A stretch of DNA of 14,956 nt from CAYUCE01 sp964443275 (lineage in GTDB: Bacteria; Bipolaricaulota; Bipolaricaulia; CAYUCE01), in NCBI GenBank assembly GCA_964443275.1, contig CAYUCE010000044.1, positions 1 to 14,956 on the forward strand. The letters are read 5' to 3'. A model generated the notes under the pieces. It saw only the letters and a program-made list of their open reading frames with translations. It did no database searches and was not told the DNA's origin. Of the stretch, positions 13,428-14,956 are shown in pieces (the stretch's first letter is position 1; each line of letters starts with the position of its first letter). Made by a program: the position numbers and the translations under genes.

Positions 13428-13602
13428 ACCTGTTTTTCGGTAGTCCGGCTACCCTTCTTGGCGTTTTAGCGTTCATTGCGTTATGCGTTTGTTGCGTTTT
13501 AAACCCTATGAACCCAAAGAACTCAATGAACTCTAAGAACCAAGCTTAGGGCCCTTGGCTTTGCGTCCCCGCGTTTCCGCAGGTTTGCCTTTTCGACTAG
13601 GT
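13428..13602 (-). promoter_or_regulatory. c-di-GMP-I aptamer, distal member of a tandem pair
   Basis: It contains GGCAAACC (13589-13582), P2 CCTGCG-GAAA-CGCGGG, GGGACGCAAAGCC (13569-13557), CCCTAAG receptor-like sequence, a long P3 and GGTAGCCGGACTACC (13453-13439). P1 is weak (ACCT with AGGT). The P3 arm is built of GTTCATTGAG and AACGCAATG repeats that still pair: CTTGG/CCAAG and GTTCATTG/CAATGAAC. Confidence 0.85.
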
Positions 13603-13640
13603 CAAGTTGTTAAAGAACGATGGCAAGCATCTATTTATAA

Positions 13641-13664
13641 TGCTTACCAATGTAAGCAATTATA
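13641..13664 (-). promoter_or_regulatory. candidate promoter with overlapping palindromic operator
   Basis: Minus-strand TATAAT (13664-13659) is followed directly by the palindrome TGCTTAC-CAAT-GTAAGCA (13641-13658), covering the expected start of transcription. No good -35 is visible. It would transcribe the tandem riboswitch. The remaining gap up to 13862 holds only a TGATTGA/TCAATCA hairpin (13816-13834) without a U-tract. Confidence 0.4.
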
Positions 13665-13862
13665 ATATACCACATTTGAAAAGGTATTAGACATCTTTGA
13701 CTATCCGCTCTATAGGTTCTTCTTTATTGAGCTTTTTATTTATAAAGGGATGTAAGTTATAGCCGAGAAGTTCTTGGGAAGGGGTTTTTCGTAAATCGAT
13801 CTTTTGTTTCTTTAGTGATTGAAAAGCTCAATCAGGGTTGGAATAACTTATTTTTGAGCAGT

Positions 13863-14783
13863 CTATCTATTATTTTTATCCTCATACATCCTTCGGTCTG
13901 CTTCCTTTAAGACCTCTTCTACGGTCATATCGCTACCCGGATCCCAATAAGATGAACCGATGCCCAAGGTGAGTGGGAAATCTAGAATATCCTGCTTTTG
14001 GTTCCACTTATTTAGCTCTTTTCTTATTCTGCCTTTTATCTCTTCTGTTTCCCCGTCGGTCTCCGGCAATATAATTAAAAACTCGTCTCCGCCATATCTT
14101 ACTACTGTATCGGCATCACGAACATTTTCTTGAAGTAAATTGGCTACCGCTTTTAATACCTTATCCCCCCTCAGATGAGAATACCGATCGTTAATTTCTT
14201 TGAACCTATTTATATCAAGCATCAAAAAACCTAAAGGATGGTTATATCTATTGGCTCGCTCTATTTCTTTTTCAAGCGATTGGTTAAAGTAACGTCGGTT
14301 AAACAGGCCGGTAAGGGGATCCCGGATGGCCTGCTGGCGCAGTTTCTCTTCCAACCTGATTCTAGCTACCTCCTCTCGCAGGTGACCGGCTAAAATCTCA
14401 GCTAAGTTCACATCTTGCTTATCAAAGGTTCCTCTCCGAGTGGAAAAAGCTTGCAATACTCCTATGTCGCCAATGGGGATACTAACAAATGATCTTAGAT
14501 CATTTCTAGTTGGTTCTGCTTCCTCCCAATCTCTTATATCTTTACCATGGATAGTCTTGCCTTCCCGCATCGTTTTCCCAGCTACACCTTCATCTATACC
14601 ATGTTCTTTAATACCTTCGGGGTATGCTTCTCTGCTCACAGCTTTTGGAACCAGCTTATCTCCCTCCACAATGTAAAAGACACACAGATCAAGCTCTAGG
14701 ATATTTTTTGCAGCTTGAAGGGCTTGATCCCATAGATTGTTCTCTTTCTCACATCTTTGCAATTGATCCACTGCTTTGTGCAA
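13863..14783 (-). CDS. GAF-GGDEF diguanylate cyclase
   Basis: 306 residues from TTG 14783. A GAF domain (about 15-140; LDLCVFYIVEGDKLVPKAVS, GVAGKTMREGK) is joined by a coiled coil (LREEVARIRLEEKLRQQA) to a GGDEF domain (about 153-303). The latter starts with DPLTGLFNRRYF and has LDINRFKEINDRYSHLRGD, an intact YGGDEF active site and the RDAD product-inhibition motif five residues before it. It should make c-di-GMP from two GTP, the ligand of the riboswitches next to it, and feedback inhibition is likely. The start is uncertain: GAGGAG at 14807-14802 is too far from TTG, and the frame stays open upstream into PAS sequence with no start codon. The gene is therefore probably the 3' part of a longer PAS-GAF-GGDEF gene. 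Confidence 0.75.
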   Translation of the reverse strand: MHKAVDQLQRCEKENNLWDQALQAAKNILELDLCVFYIVEGDKLVPKAVSREAYPEGIKEHGIDEGVAGKTMREGKTIHGKDIRDWEEAEPTRNDLRSFVSIPIGDIGVLQAFSTRRGTFDKQDVNLAEILAGHLREEVARIRLEEKLRQQAIRDPLTGLFNRRYFNQSLEKEIERANRYNHPLGFLMLDINRFKEINDRYSHLRGDKVLKAVANLLQENVRDADTVVRYGGDEFLIILPETDGETEEIKGRIRKELNKWNQKQDILDFPLTLGIGSSYWDPGSDMTVEEVLKEADRRMYEDKNNR

Positions 14784-14956
14784 TTCTTCTAATTTATTTC
14801 TCTCCTCAAGTAGTTTATCTTCTGCATATTTTCGCTCAGTGATGTCTCGAGCTACGCCTAGAATCTCCGCCGGCTTACCTTTTTCATCATCAAGGATAAA
14901 GCTAGCCTAGATTTTTCAGAAAGACAAGTTCTCTTTCAAGACAAAACCCTGTTCCC
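14784..14956 (-). pseudogene. PAS/PAC domain end of the cyclase gene, interrupted by stops
   Basis: In frame with the cyclase, codons after TAG (14909-14907) read ASFILDDEKGKPAEILGVAR followed by DITERKYAEDKLLEER, the standard end of a PAS/PAC sensor module. Just upstream in the same frame lie TGA (14918-14916) and, before it, EQGFVLKENLSF, still PAS-like. Two stops within a recognisable PAS module suggest decay of the sensor, or sequencing error. The N-terminus lies beyond the window. Confidence 0.7.

Noticed and set aside
13816..13834. Terminator after the diguanylate cyclase
   Set aside because: The 7-base AT-rich hairpin is not followed by a U-tract on the minus strand.

Overview
The window looks like chromosomal DNA of an uncultivated, probably diderm bacterium. 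Every gene I accept is on the minus strand, so transcription runs from high to low coordinates. Composition is moderately AT-rich. Intergenic DNA is full of short readable repeats (runs of 'gttgcgttt', 'cttgggttt', 'acctagtaccta'). These traits, plus dockerin, PKD and NEW3-like modules in secreted proteins, suggest a candidate-phylum bacterium, but I cannot name the lineage from the sequence.

Right part (about 14956-10418): a GAF-GGDEF diguanylate cyclase, whose upstream PAS region is broken by two in-frame stops, lies beside genes carrying c-di-GMP-I (GEMM-I) riboswitches. Two aptamers stand in tandem before a 179-aa secreted protein. Further on, an 870-bp block is present twice (10374-11243 and 11447-12316). 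Each copy holds a 181-aa secreted subunit-like gene and, upstream of it, one c-di-GMP-I aptamer nested inside the P3 helix of another. Paired strands, tetraloops and a candidate anti-Shine-Dalgarno expression platform can all be read by eye.

Middle part (10305-4453): three genes for cell-surface assembly. These are a PapD-like periplasmic chaperone with a C-terminal dockerin, a protein with two cohesin-like domains plus PKD and dockerin, and a 971-residue secreted protein with NEW3-like domains, a long beta-strand-rich usher/barrel-like core, two SdrD-B-like repeats and a C-terminal PKD. With the small secreted subunits they suggest a chaperone-usher-like surface fibre, modified by cohesin/dockerin contacts and governed by c-di-GMP through at least seven aptamers. 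This assembly is the best candidate for an undescribed system here; its function is inference.

Left part (4126-1): accessory genes. There is a three-gene operon ending in a PIN-domain (VapC-like) nuclease, a small antitoxin-like gene, a Uma2-family nuclease, a CopG/BrnA-like antitoxin, a zinc-ribbon protein, a MITE-like inverted-repeat element and a dispersed two-hairpin repeat family. At the left edge a seventh c-di-GMP-I aptamer, with a terminator that overlaps its 3' half, precedes a truncated ribbon-helix-helix regulator.
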